Part shown: positions 1 to 7,643 of the stretch, piece after piece
Layout: every line of letters begins with the position of its first letter
Numbering within the stretch: the stretch's first letter is position 1
NCBI GenBank assembly: GCA_052388275.1
Contig: JBQTII010000016.1
Span: 1 to 16,458, forward strand
Origin: JBQTII01 sp052388275
GTDB lineage: Bacteria > Actinomycetota > Actinomycetes > Sporichthyales > Sporichthyaceae
Reading direction: 5' to 3'
DNA length: 16,458 nt
Position numbers and translations under genes: made by a program
The notes under the pieces: generated by a model
Seen by the model: only the letters and a program-made list of their open reading frames with translations
Told to the model about the DNA's origin: nothing
Databases searched by the model: none

Positions 1-37
1 CCCAAGAACGAACGTCCGCAAGACGAGAGGCGATTAG
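1..37 (+). CDS. nuoK: possible 3' end of nuoK (partial)
   Basis: The reading frame beginning at base 2 ends in TAG at 35-37 and encodes a short hydrophilic tail (PRTNVRKTRGD). That is the kind of charged C-terminus seen after the last membrane helix of NuoK, the gene that normally precedes nuoL in actinobacterial complex I operons. Only about 11 codons are inside the window, so the identity rests on gene order. A competing frame stays open from base 1 to a TGA at 133-135, but it runs through two hairpins and looks non-coding. Confidence 0.4.
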   Translation, partial: PRTNVRKTRGD

Positions 38-72
38 TGGTGACGGTAGGCGGGTGGTCTCCGCAGAAGAAA

Positions 73-117
73 CCGGCCCTAGGGGGCCGGATTCTTCCGC
101 GGTGGGGCTTCGCCCCA
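73..117 (+). promoter_or_regulatory. two tandem hairpins in the nuoK-nuoL gap
   Basis: The first hairpin has a 7-bp stem, CCGGCCC (73-79) with GGGCCGG (84-90), and a 4-nt loop. The second has a 6-bp stem, TGGGGC (103-108) with GCCCCA (112-117), and a TTC loop. The second ends directly at the AGGGAG ribosome binding site of nuoL and shares its first A. Neither is followed by a T-run, so they are poor intrinsic terminators. They could stabilise or process the polycistronic mRNA or modulate access to the nuoL start. The structures are seen in the sequence; the function is inferred. Confidence 0.5.
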
Positions 118-122
118 GGGAG
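117..122 (+). promoter_or_regulatory. ribosome binding site that sets the nuoL start
   Basis: AGGGAG lies 9 nt before ATG 132. The upstream alternative GTG at 54 has no comparable site and would add 26 residues unlike NuoL N-termini, so ATG 132 is preferred. Confidence 0.6.
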
Positions 123-131
123 TGGACCCAG

Positions 132-2054
132 ATGATTCAGATCGTAGAGGCGGCGGAGCTGGCTCCGGTGCAGATCGGTGAGGCGTCCGGGATCTTCTCG
201 GCCACCTGGCTGATGATCGCGCTGCCGCTGCTGGGTGCCGCCGTGCTGCTGATCGGCGGGAAGGGCACGGACAGGTGGGGCCACCTGCTGGGCTGCGCCA
301 CCGTGTTCGGTTCCTTCGTCATCGGGGCGGCCCAGTTCATCGAGATGCTGAACCGAGACGGCGGCGAGCGTGCGGTCAATCAGCATCTCTACGACTGGCT
401 CGACACCGGGGCCCTGGACATCGGGGTCGGGTTCCAGGTCGACCAGCTCTCGATCTGCTTCGTTCTGCTGATCACCTTCGTGGGCTTCCTGATCCACGTG
501 TACTCCGTCGAGTACATGGCCCACGACGCACGCCGGCGCCGCTTCTTCGGCTACCTGAACCTGTTCGTCGCCTCGATGTTGCTGCTGGTCCTGGCCGATT
601 CCTACCTGCTGCTGTTCGTCGGGTGGGAGGGCGTGGGCCTGGCCTCCTACCTGCTGATCGGCTTCTGGCAGCACGTTCCGGAGTACGCGACCGCCGCCAA
701 GAAGGCGTTCGTGATGAACCGCATCGGCGACCTGGGTCTGCTGATCGCCATGCTGATCATGTTCGACCAGTACGGCGCCTTCGGCTTCGAGGAGGTCTTC
801 GCCTCGGTCGAAGGGTCCAGCCCCGGCATCCACACCGCCATCGGCCTGATGCTGTTACTCGGTGCGGTCGGCAAGTCCGCACAGTTCCCGCTGCAGGCCT
901 GGTTGCTGGACGCGATGGCCGGCCCCACGCCGGTGTCCGCGCTGATTCACGCGGCCACCATGGTCACGGCCGGGGTGTACCTGATCGTGCGCAGCGCGCC
1001 GATCTACAACCTGTCCGACACCGCGCAGCTCGTCGTCGCCCTCGTCGGCGCGATCACGCTGCTGATGGGCGCGATCATCGGCACCGCGAAGGACGACATC
1101 AAGAAGGCGCTCGCCGCCTCGACGATGTCGCAGATCGGGTACATGGTGCTCGCGGCGGGGTTGGGACCGGCGGGCTACGCCTTCGCGATCTTCCATCTGC
1201 TCACCCACGGCTTCTTCAAGGCCGGGTTGTTCCTGTCCGCCGGATCGGTGATGCACGGGATGCACGACAGTACCGACATGCGCCGCTACGGGCATCTGCG
1301 CACGTTGATGCCGGTGACCTATGTCTGCTTCGGCCTGGGCTTCCTGGCGATCATCGGCATTCCTCCCTTCGCCGGCTTCTGGTCCAAGGACAAGATCATC
1401 GAATCGGCGTTCGGGGACAACTTCGGCTTGGGCCTGTGCGCGCTCCTGGGAGCTGCCATCACCGCGTTCTACATGAGCCGCGTCATGATCATGACCTTCT
1501 TCGGACCCAAGCGCTGGGACGACGAGGTACATCCGCACGAGTCCCCCAGGACCATGACACTGCCGGTCTGTGTACTGGCCGCCGGTGCGGTCCTGGGCGG
1601 GGTGCTGCTGATCAACGACGGCATCGTGCACTGGCTGGAACCGGTGGTGGGCTCCGAGCACCACGACCTGTGGGCGCCGATCTGGGTGTTCACCGCGATG
1701 ACACTGAGCGCGGTCGCGATCGGTGTTGGGGTCGCCTACCGTCTCTACGCGGTCGCCGAGATCCCGCGCACGCAACCGGCCGCGGGTGCCCTCACCAACG
1801 CCGTGCGCAGCGATCTTTACCAGGACGCCATCAACGAGGCCGCGTTCATGCGCCCGGGGCAGTGGACGACCCGGATGTTGGTCTGGGCCGACAACCGCGG
1901 TGTGGACGGGATCGTCAACGGACTGGCCGCAGTGCTCGGCGGCACCGCGAGCCGCCTGCGGCGCCTACAGGCCGGCCTGGTGCGTTCCTACGCCCTGACG
2001 ATGTTCATCGGTGCCGCGCTGACGGTCGGCGCTGTTCTGGTGGTGCGACTGTGA
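132..2054 (+). CDS. nuoL: NADH-quinone oxidoreductase subunit L
   Basis: This is the distal antiporter-like, proton-pumping membrane subunit of respiratory complex I. With the ATG at 132 it is 640 aa, normal for NuoL. The start is chosen because AGGGAG lies 9 nt upstream. The protein is a chain of hydrophobic helices carrying the family signature residues: GWEGVGLASY with Glu166, VGKSAQFPLQAW with Lys248, ALIHAATM with His273, THGFFKAGLF with Lys363, and FAGFWSKDKI with Lys419. These correspond to the proton-channel Glu/Lys/His of E. coli NuoL. The C-terminal segment, with an amphipathic stretch and a final helix near GLVRSYALTMFIG, fits the lateral helix and last TM. It is followed by nuoM after 66 bp. 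An open frame extends upstream to GTG 54, but that region is the hairpin-bearing leader. Identification is secure; the start is less so. Confidence 0.96.
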   Translation: MIQIVEAAELAPVQIGEASGIFSATWLMIALPLLGAAVLLIGGKGTDRWGHLLGCATVFGSFVIGAAQFIEMLNRDGGERAVNQHLYDWLDTGALDIGVGFQVDQLSICFVLLITFVGFLIHVYSVEYMAHDARRRRFFGYLNLFVASMLLLVLADSYLLLFVGWEGVGLASYLLIGFWQHVPEYATAAKKAFVMNRIGDLGLLIAMLIMFDQYGAFGFEEVFASVEGSSPGIHTAIGLMLLLGAVGKSAQFPLQAWLLDAMAGPTPVSALIHAATMVTAGVYLIVRSAPIYNLSDTAQLVVALVGAITLLMGAIIGTAKDDIKKALAASTMSQIGYMVLAAGLGPAGYAFAIFHLLTHGFFKAGLFLSAGSVMHGMHDSTDMRRYGHLRTLMPVTYVCFGLGFLAIIGIPPFAGFWSKDKIIESAFGDNFGLGLCALLGAAITAFYMSRVMIMTFFGPKRWDDEVHPHESPRTMTLPVCVLAAGAVLGGVLLINDGIVHWLEPVVGSEHHDLWAPIWVFTAMTLSAVAIGVGVAYRLYAVAEIPRTQPAAGALTNAVRSDLYQDAINEAAFMRPGQWTTRMLVWADNRGVDGIVNGLAAVLGGTASRLRRLQAGLVRSYALTMFIGAALTVGAVLVVRL

Positions 2055-2108
2055 GTACGGTGATGATACCCAAAGTGATGGCTGGTCAGATATGTCGTGT
2101 CAGGTGGC

Positions 2109-2113
2109 AGGAG
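2109..2113 (+). promoter_or_regulatory. ribosome binding site that sets the nuoM start
   Basis: AGGAG lies 7 nt before GTG 2121 and favours it over the in-frame GTG at 2097. The resulting N-terminus, VDDFPWLTV, matches the usual NuoM start. Confidence 0.7.
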
Positions 2114-2120
2114 ACCGGTC

Positions 2121-3683
2121 GTGGATGACTTCCCCTGGCTGACGGTGGCCCTGTGCCTGCCGCTGGCGGGCGCCCTCGCGATCGCCGTGGCGCCCAAGGC
2201 CAACGCCGAGCTGACCAAGCGAATCGCACTGGCCGCCTCGCTCCTGACGCTGGCCGTGGTGATCGGCGCGGGCTTCGACTACGACAAAGACGGCATCGCG
2301 TACCAGCTGGTCGAGGACCACTCCTGGATCAGAGAGTTCGGGGTCAGCTACGCCCTCGGCGTCGACGGCATTGGCTTCGTGATGATCGCGCTGACGGCGG
2401 CGCTGATGCCGATCCTGATGCTTGCCGCCTGGCGGGACCTGGAGATCGGGGAGAACGCGCAGCCGGCCGAGGGCGGCGGCAGCGCCAAGCTCTACTTCTC
2501 GATGATGCTGGTGCTCGAGTCGATGGCGATCGGGCAGTTCGCCGCGCTGGACGTCTTCCTGTTCTACGTCCTGTTCGAGGCCATGCTGATCCCGATGTAC
2601 GTGCTGATCGGGCGTTTCGGCGGCCCGCAACGTCAATACGCCGCAGTGAAGTTCCTGCTCTACAACCTGCTCGGCGGACTCCTCATGCTCGTCGCGGTGA
2701 TCTGGATCTACTTCGCCGGACCCGGCGGGGACAAGGCCTACTTCCTGCCCGACCTCATCGGGTACGACTTCGGAACCGAGACCGCGCGCTGGATGTTCCT
2801 GGGTTTCTTCATCGCGTTCGCGATCAAGGCGCCGCTGTGGCCCTTCCACACCTGGCTCCCCGACGCGATGGCCGAGGCGAGCCCGAGCAACGGGGTGCTG
2901 CTCTCGGGCATCCTGGACAAGGTCGGCGTCTTCGCGATGCTGCACCTGTGCCTGCCACTGTTCCCGGAGGCGAGCCGGTGGTTCGCGCCGACGATCGTCG
3001 TTCTGGCCTGCGTCAGCATCATCTATGGAGCGCTGGTCGCGATCGGCCAGACCGACATGAAGCGTTTGATCGCCTACGCCTCGGTGTCGCACTTCGGGTT
3101 CATTGTGCTCGGGATTTTTGTGATGACCAGTCAGGGTCAGGCCGGCGCGACGTTGTACATGGTCAACCATGGGTTCGCGACCGCCGCCTTCCTGCTGGTG
3201 GCCGGTTTCATGATGTCCCGGCGCGGTTCGCGGCTGGTGACGGCGTACGGCGGGGTGCAGAAGGTCGCGCCGATGCTGGCCGGCACCTTCCTGTTCGCCG
3301 GCCTGGCGAACCTCGCGCTCCCGGGGCTGGCGCCGTTCATCAGCGAGTTCATGGTCCTGGTGGGGACCTACTCGCGCTACCCGTTCGCCGGTGTGGTGGC
3401 CACGATCGGGGTGCTGCTGGCTGCGATTTATGTGCTCATCGCCTACCAGCGCACGATGGCCGGGGAGCTGGCCCCGGGCAACGAGGACACCAAGGATCTG
3501 CGGACCCGAGAGATCGTGGTCCTGGCTCCGATCTTCGCCGTCATCCTCGCGCTGGGGTTCTTCCCCAAGCCTGCGCTGGACCTGATCGACCCGGCCGTCG
3601 ACCGCACGTTGACCCAGGTCGGGCGCACCGATCCGCTGCCGCCGCATTCCGCTGACGCGGCGCTCGCCAAGGAGTCCAAGTGA
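2121..3683 (+). CDS. nuoM: NADH-quinone oxidoreductase subunit M
   Basis: This is the second antiporter-like proton-pumping subunit of complex I, 520 aa from GTG 2121. The start is supported by AGGAG at 2109-2113 and by the family-typical DFPWL N-terminus. Diagnostic segments are YVLFEAMLIPMYVLIG (Glu153), FAIKAPLWPFHTWLPDAM (Lys236), GILDKVGVFAM (Lys267), the TDMKRLIAYASVSHFG helix and the MVNHGFATAAFL helix. Glu153, Lys236 and Lys267 match the channel residues Glu144, Lys234 and Lys265 of E. coli NuoM. The tail is hydrophilic. Its TGA overlaps the GTG start of nuoN (GTGA at 3680-3683), so the two are probably translationally coupled. The 66-bp gap before it holds no structure I can identify. 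Confidence 0.97.
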   Translation: MDDFPWLTVALCLPLAGALAIAVAPKANAELTKRIALAASLLTLAVVIGAGFDYDKDGIAYQLVEDHSWIREFGVSYALGVDGIGFVMIALTAALMPILMLAAWRDLEIGENAQPAEGGGSAKLYFSMMLVLESMAIGQFAALDVFLFYVLFEAMLIPMYVLIGRFGGPQRQYAAVKFLLYNLLGGLLMLVAVIWIYFAGPGGDKAYFLPDLIGYDFGTETARWMFLGFFIAFAIKAPLWPFHTWLPDAMAEASPSNGVLLSGILDKVGVFAMLHLCLPLFPEASRWFAPTIVVLACVSIIYGALVAIGQTDMKRLIAYASVSHFGFIVLGIFVMTSQGQAGATLYMVNHGFATAAFLLVAGFMMSRRGSRLVTAYGGVQKVAPMLAGTFLFAGLANLALPGLAPFISEFMVLVGTYSRYPFAGVVATIGVLLAAIYVLIAYQRTMAGELAPGNEDTKDLRTREIVVLAPIFAVILALGFFPKPALDLIDPAVDRTLTQVGRTDPLPPHSADAALAKESK

Positions 3684-5239
3684 GCGCTAGAAGTGAGCTG
3701 GTGCTGGCCGCCCCGCTGATCGAATCGCCGGATCTGGACTATTACCTGCTCTCGCCGATGCTCGTCGTCTTCGGCGTCGCCGTCGTCGGGGTGCTGGTGG
3801 AGGCCTTCGTCCCGCGGGCGCACCGCGTGGCCGTGCAGGTGGGCCTCGCGCTCGCGGGTCTGGCCACCGCGCTCGTGCTGGTGATCAGCCTGCACGACAA
3901 GAACGAGATCGTGGCCGAAGGAGCGCTGGCGATCGACGGCGCGACGTTGTTCATGCAGGGCACGATCCTCGGCCTCGGGCTGCTCGCGATCATGCTGGTC
4001 GCCGAGCAGAAGGTCAGCGTCGGGGGGGAGTTCGCCTCCTCGGCCTCGACGGTGCCGGGCTCGGCCGCGGAGCGTCAGGTCAGCGAGGCGGGCTGGGTCC
4101 AGACCGAGGTCTACCCGCTGTTGATGTTCTCCATCGGCGGGATGCTCGTCTTCCCCGCGGCGAACGACCTGCTGCTGATGTTCATCGCGCTGGAGGTTCT
4201 CTCGCTCCCGCTGTACCTGCTGTGCGGCCTGGCTCGCCGCCGACGGCTGCTCTCGCAGGAAGCGGCGCTGAAGTACTTCCTGCTCGGCGCGTTCTCTTCG
4301 GCGTTCTTCCTCTACGGCGTCGCCATGCTCTACGGGTACGCGGGCAGTGTGCGCCTGGGTGAGATCGCCAGTGCGGTCTCCGGCAACGCCGAGAACGATG
4401 CGCTGTTGCTGTTCGGCATGGCGCTGCTCGCGGTCGGCCTGCTCTTCAAGGTCGGCGCGGTGCCCTTCCATGCCTGGACCCCGGACGTCTACCAGGGCGC
4501 CCCCACCCCCATCACCGGCTTCATGGCTGCCGCCACCAAGGTGGCGGCGTTCGGTGCCTTGCTGCGGGTGTTCTATGTCGGACTGGGCGCCGCCAAATGG
4601 GACTGGCACCCGATGTTCTGGGCGGTCGCGATCCTCACGATGGTCTTCGGTTCGATCGTCGCGCTCGTGCAGACCGACATCAAGCGGATGCTCGCCTACT
4701 CCTCCATCGCGCACGCCGGCTTCATCCTCGTCGGCCTGGTCGCGACCAACGCCGAGGGTCTGTCCTCGACGCTGTTCTACCTGCTGACCTACGGCTTCAT
4801 GACGATCTCGGCCTTCGCCCTGATCTCCCTGGTGCGCGACTCGGGCGGCGAGGCGACTCACCTGTCCCAATGGGCCGGGCTCGGACGTCGGTCCCCGGTG
4901 GTGGCCGGAGCCTTCGCCTTCCTGCTGCTGGCAATGGCCGGCATTCCGCTGACCAGTGGTTTCATCGGCAAGTTCGCGGTGTTCTCCGCCGCGATCTCCG
5001 CCGGCGCCACCCCGCTGGTCGTCGTCGGCGTGCTGGCCAGCGCGATCGCCGGCTTCTTCTACGTCCGGGTGATCGTGCTGATGTTCTTCTCCGCCCCGGC
5101 CGCCGATGGCCCCCGCGTCGTGGTGGCGAGCCAGCTGACCACGGGGGCGCTCAGCATCGGGGTCGCGGTTACGGTAGTGCTGGGCGTCGTGCCGCAGCCG
5201 GTTCTGGATCTGGCCGACAAGGCGTTGCTCGTCAGCTGA
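3680..5239 (+). CDS. nuoN: NADH-quinone oxidoreductase subunit N
   Basis: This is the third antiporter-like subunit of complex I, 519 aa, with a GTG start that overlaps the nuoM stop. AAGGAG at 3669-3674 lies 5 nt upstream. Signature parts are FIALEVLSLPLYLL (Glu172), LFKVGAVPFHAWTPDVYQGA (Lys257), FMAAATKVAAFG (Lys287), QTDIKRMLAYSSIAHAGF, and GIPLTSGFIGKF near the C-terminus. A hydrophilic loop at about residues 110-140 (rich in Ser, Glu, Gly) precedes the conserved GGMLVFPAANDLL helix; I recall a similar insertion in other actinobacterial NuoN proteins. It ends the nuo operon. The next gene starts 31 bp downstream on the same strand and is probably on the same transcript. Confidence 0.97.
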   Translation: MSARSELVLAAPLIESPDLDYYLLSPMLVVFGVAVVGVLVEAFVPRAHRVAVQVGLALAGLATALVLVISLHDKNEIVAEGALAIDGATLFMQGTILGLGLLAIMLVAEQKVSVGGEFASSASTVPGSAAERQVSEAGWVQTEVYPLLMFSIGGMLVFPAANDLLLMFIALEVLSLPLYLLCGLARRRRLLSQEAALKYFLLGAFSSAFFLYGVAMLYGYAGSVRLGEIASAVSGNAENDALLLFGMALLAVGLLFKVGAVPFHAWTPDVYQGAPTPITGFMAAATKVAAFGALLRVFYVGLGAAKWDWHPMFWAVAILTMVFGSIVALVQTDIKRMLAYSSIAHAGFILVGLVATNAEGLSSTLFYLLTYGFMTISAFALISLVRDSGGEATHLSQWAGLGRRSPVVAGAFAFLLLAMAGIPLTSGFIGKFAVFSAAISAGATPLVVVGVLASAIAGFFYVRVIVLMFFSAPAADGPRVVVASQLTTGALSIGVAVTVVLGVVPQPVLDLADKALLVS

Positions 5240-5270
5240 TCCGCGGCTCGCGACGGGAAGGAGCTCGGGC

Positions 5271-6269
5271 GTGGCCAGCAGTCTCGGCCTGGATACCGAC
5301 CGCATCGACTCCGCGCTGGTCGAAGCCATCAAGACCGGTATGGACGCCGTCGAGGTGATGCTCCGGGACGCGGTGAAAAGTGACTACCCCTTCGTCACCG
5401 AAACCTCGCGGCACCTCGTCGACGCCGGCGGTAAACGCTTCCGTCCGCTGCTCGTGCTCGTCGCCGCGCAGTTCGGCGACCCGAACGCAGCGGGGATCGA
5501 GGCCTCCGCGGTCGTCTGCGAGCTGACCCACCTCGGCACGCTGTACCACGACGACGTCATGGACGAGGCGACGATGCGCCGCGGGGCGCAGAGCGCGAAC
5601 TCGCGTTGGGACAACACCGTCGCGATCCTCACCGGCGATTTCCTGTTCGCCCGGGCCTCTGACCTGCTCGCCGATCTCGGCCCGGAGTGTGTGCGGATTC
5701 AGGCGCGCACGTTCGAGCGGCTGTGCACCGGCCAGATTCGCGAGACCGTGGGCCCGGCCCCCGGCGACGACCCGATGGCGCACTATCTCGCGGTGGTCGC
5801 GGACAAGACCGGGTCGCTGATCGCCACCGCGGCCCGTTTCGGTTCGCTGCTGTCCGGCGCACCGGCGGAGATCGTGGAGTGCTTGACCCGCTTCGGCGAG
5901 CGCATCGGCGTGGCTTTCCAGCTCTCCGACGATCTGCTCGACATCGCGAGTGAATCCGCCGAGTCCGGCAAGACACCGGGCACCGACCTGCGCGAGGGTG
6001 TTCCGACTCTGGCCGTCCTGCACGCTCTGGCCTCGTCCGACCCGGCCGACGACCGGCTTCGTGAGTTGCTGTGCTCCGATCTCACCCAGGACGCTCCCCA
6101 CGCCGAGGCGTTGGCGCTGCTGCGGGCGAACAAGGCCATGACCACGGCCCGGGCCGATCTGGCGCGCTGGGCCGAGGACGCCCGCGCTGCCCTCGCCCCG
6201 CTCCCCGCCGGCCCCGCCCGCGAGGTCCTGGAGTGGTTGTGCGACGCGGTGGTGGAACGATCCGCTTAG
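5271..6269 (+). CDS. long-chain polyprenyl diphosphate synthase (menaquinone side chain)
   Basis: This trans-isoprenyl diphosphate synthase is 332 aa, normal for the family, and should condense isopentenyl diphosphate onto an allylic primer. GTG 5271 follows GGGAAGGAG (5255-5263) by 7 nt. The FARM is DDVMDEATMRR with Asp94, Asp95 and Asp98. The SARM is DDLLD at residues 220-224, followed by GKTPGTDLREG. GGKRFRP near residues 53-59 binds substrate diphosphate. The residues just before the FARM (GTLYH) are small at -5 and -4, as in long-chain rather than farnesyl/geranyl enzymes. Its position 31 bp after nuoN, a neighbourhood I recall from other actinobacteria, suggests it makes the menaquinone tail for the respiratory chain. 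Exact chain length cannot be read from the sequence. Its TAG stop touches the left end of the MITE-like element. Confidence 0.92.
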   Translation: MASSLGLDTDRIDSALVEAIKTGMDAVEVMLRDAVKSDYPFVTETSRHLVDAGGKRFRPLLVLVAAQFGDPNAAGIEASAVVCELTHLGTLYHDDVMDEATMRRGAQSANSRWDNTVAILTGDFLFARASDLLADLGPECVRIQARTFERLCTGQIRETVGPAPGDDPMAHYLAVVADKTGSLIATAARFGSLLSGAPAEIVECLTRFGERIGVAFQLSDDLLDIASESAESGKTPGTDLREGVPTLAVLHALASSDPADDRLRELLCSDLTQDAPHAEALALLRANKAMTTARADLARWAEDARAALAPLPAGPAREVLEWLCDAVVERSA

Positions 6270-6285
6270 GGCATGTCTCCCAATC
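6269..6285 (+). repeat. left terminal inverted repeat of the MITE-like element
   Basis: GGGCATGTCTCCCAATC pairs with the right end at 15 of 17 positions. It overlaps the last base of the polyprenyl synthase TAG stop codon. Confidence 0.75.
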
Positions 6286-6343
6286 CCGATAGGCGGCGCG
6301 GGTCGGCGCCCAGGCGGCGCCTCGCTGCGTTGTTGTCGTCGCC

Positions 6344-6358
6344 CGATGCTCCGCATCG
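6344..6358. terminator. internal hairpin, possible bidirectional terminator between convergent genes
   Basis: A 6-bp perfect stem, CGATGC with GCATCG, and a TCC loop is nested inside a longer inverted repeat (6310-6317 with 6369-6376). It sits midway between two convergent genes, where a terminator is expected. There is no T-run on either side, so termination is only a guess. Confidence 0.3.
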
Positions 6359-6380
6359 AGCTCCTCCTCCGCCTGGCGAT

Positions 6381-6413
6381 GCATCCACCTGGATCACCGC
6401 CCGCATCCACCTG
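6381..6413. repeat. 11-bp direct repeat inside the element's right end
   Basis: GCATCCACCTG occurs at 6381-6391 and again at 6403-6413, a spacing of 22 bp (two helical turns). Subterminal direct repeats of this kind can be transposase binding sites. The repeat is seen directly; the role is inferred. Confidence 0.6.
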
Positions 6414-6414
6414 A

Positions 6415-6431
6415 GATTAGGAGACACGCCC
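6415..6431 (-). repeat. right terminal inverted repeat of the MITE-like element
   Basis: The inverse complement GGGCGTGTCTCCTAATC matches the left end except at two positions. It overlaps the last base of the aminotransferase TAG stop, which reads on the - strand. Confidence 0.75.
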
Positions 6432-7618
6432 TAGGCGAGAGCGGCGGCCATGCGCGCGACGGCCTCGGTGACCACGGCGCGGGAGGTGGCGAAGTTCAGG
6501 CGGACATGGCGCTCGCTGCCAGCGCCGAAGGGCCCCCCTGGCGATAGGGCGATGCGGCCGCGGTCCAGGAAGAACTCCTGCGGGTCCGACGGCAGGTCCA
6601 GGCCGCCGCAGTCCAGCCAGGCGAGGTAGGTGGCCTCGGGTGCCTGCCACCTCAGGTCCGGCAGGTGCGTGCGCAGTTGCGTGCCGAGATGGTCGCGGAC
6701 GCCGCGCAGGTGTGCCAGCAGCGCGTCGAGCCAGGGGTCCCCGTCGGTGAAGGCGGCGGTCGAGGCTGCGCTGCCCAGAATCCCGGCGGGCCCTCGATGC
6801 CGGTAGGACTGCCCGGTGAGCCAGGCCTCGTCGGCCGCCGAGCCGCAAACCGCGACCGCGGCGTGCAGGCCCGCGAGGTTGAACGCCTTGCTCGCTGAGT
6901 GCAGCGTCAGGGTCCGCTTCGCGACCTCCGGGGCAAGCGAGGCGAAGGGGATGTGCCGGTGTGGAGGGAACACCAGCGGTGCGTGGATCTCGTCGGCGAC
7001 GACCCGCACGTCGTGGCGCAGCACCACCTCGGCCAGGGCGCGAAGCTCAGCTTCGGTGTAGGCCCGCCCCAGCGGGTTGTGCGGGTTGCAGAGCAGCAGC
7101 AGCCTGCCCCCGGCGGCGAAGGCCGCGTCGAGGGGGTCCAGATCGAGTTCCCAGGGCGAGTCGATGGCCGACCCGCCACGGGTCGCCGGCACCTCGACCA
7201 CCCGGCGACCGGCCTCAACCGGCGCTCTCAGGAACGGGTGGTAGACCGGGGTCGGGACGATCACCGCGTCGCCAGGGGAGGTGAAGCCCTCGATCCACAG
7301 CTCGACGCCGCGCATCACGTCGGCCAGCAACAACACTCGGTCCGGGTCCACCGGCCACTGGTAGCGGCGGGCCGCGAAGGCGCTGAACGCATCCGCGAGC
7401 AGCGGATCGCGTAGGTCCAGGGCGTACCCGAAGTCCCCACCGCGCGCCAGCGCGTCCCTGATCGAGGCGGCCACGGCGGGCGCCGGGTCGAAGTCCATTT
7501 CCGCCACCCACGCCGGCAGGACGTCGGCGGGGTAGGCCTGCCATTTCATGCTGCGCCTGGCTCGCAACCGAGCCAGGTCCAGGTCGTCGAAGCCGAAGGC
7601 GCTGGGCTGGCTAGTCAT
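6431..7618 (-). CDS. MalY/PatB-type PLP-dependent C-S beta-lyase / aminotransferase
   Basis: This is a fold-type I PLP enzyme of 395 aa in the MalY/PatB (cystathionine beta-lyase-like) branch of class I/II aminotransferases. The family cleaves the C-S bond of cystathionine or cysteine conjugates to give a thiol, pyruvate and ammonia. The N-terminus MKWQAYPADVLPAWVAEMDF (residues 24-43) is the family hallmark. Other motifs are CNPHNPLGR (177-185), VVADEIHAPL with Asp209, SASKAFNLAGL with the Schiff-base Lys244, and RLNFATSR with the carboxylate-binding Arg373. The ATG at 7618 lies 25 bp after the stop of the upstream peptidase gene, so the two are probably cotranscribed, though the ribosome binding site is weak. 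It converges on the polyprenyl synthase across the MITE. True substrate unknown; a plain aminotransferase activity is possible. Confidence 0.9.
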   Translation of the reverse strand: MTSQPSAFGFDDLDLARLRARRSMKWQAYPADVLPAWVAEMDFDPAPAVAASIRDALARGGDFGYALDLRDPLLADAFSAFAARRYQWPVDPDRVLLLADVMRGVELWIEGFTSPGDAVIVPTPVYHPFLRAPVEAGRRVVEVPATRGGSAIDSPWELDLDPLDAAFAAGGRLLLLCNPHNPLGRAYTEAELRALAEVVLRHDVRVVADEIHAPLVFPPHRHIPFASLAPEVAKRTLTLHSASKAFNLAGLHAAVAVCGSAADEAWLTGQSYRHRGPAGILGSAASTAAFTDGDPWLDALLAHLRGVRDHLGTQLRTHLPDLRWQAPEATYLAWLDCGGLDLPSDPQEFFLDRGRIALSPGGPFGAGSERHVRLNFATSRAVVTEAVARMAAALA

Positions 7619-7643
7619 CGTCCACAGGCGCGATGACTGGGCG

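Larger units (their letters stand above)
6269..6431. mobile_element. MITE-like non-autonomous insertion element, 163 bp
   Basis: The element begins GGGCATGTCTCCCAATC (6269-6285) and ends with the inverse of GGGCGTGTCTCCTAATC (6415-6431), a 17-bp terminal inverted repeat with two mismatches. TA flanks both ends (6267-6268 and 6432-6433), consistent with a TA target duplication. A YTAG-type target, as used by IS5-group elements, is an alternative reading. Inside are further inverted repeats: CCAGGCGG (6310-6317) with CCGCCTGG (6369-6376), and CGATGC (6344-6349) with GCATCG (6353-6358). An 11-bp direct repeat lies near the right end. There is no ORF of note, so any transposase must act in trans. 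The parent IS family is not recognised with certainty. Confidence 0.75.

Noticed and set aside
54..131. N-terminal extension of NuoL from GTG 54
   Set aside because: The 26 added residues do not resemble NuoL N-termini and are encoded by the two hairpins. ATG 132 has a good ribosome binding site.
855..5332. Long open frames on the - strand opposite nuoL, nuoM and nuoN (306, 515 and 629 codons)
   Set aside because: Their products are rich in Arg, Gln, His, Asp and Gly with no recognisable domain. This is the usual antisense shadow of GC-rich coding DNA opposite well-identified membrane proteins.
5232..6410. 392-codon - strand frame opposite the polyprenyl synthase
   Set aside because: The + strand carries both DDxxD motifs of a prenyl synthase, so the opposite frame is a compositional shadow.
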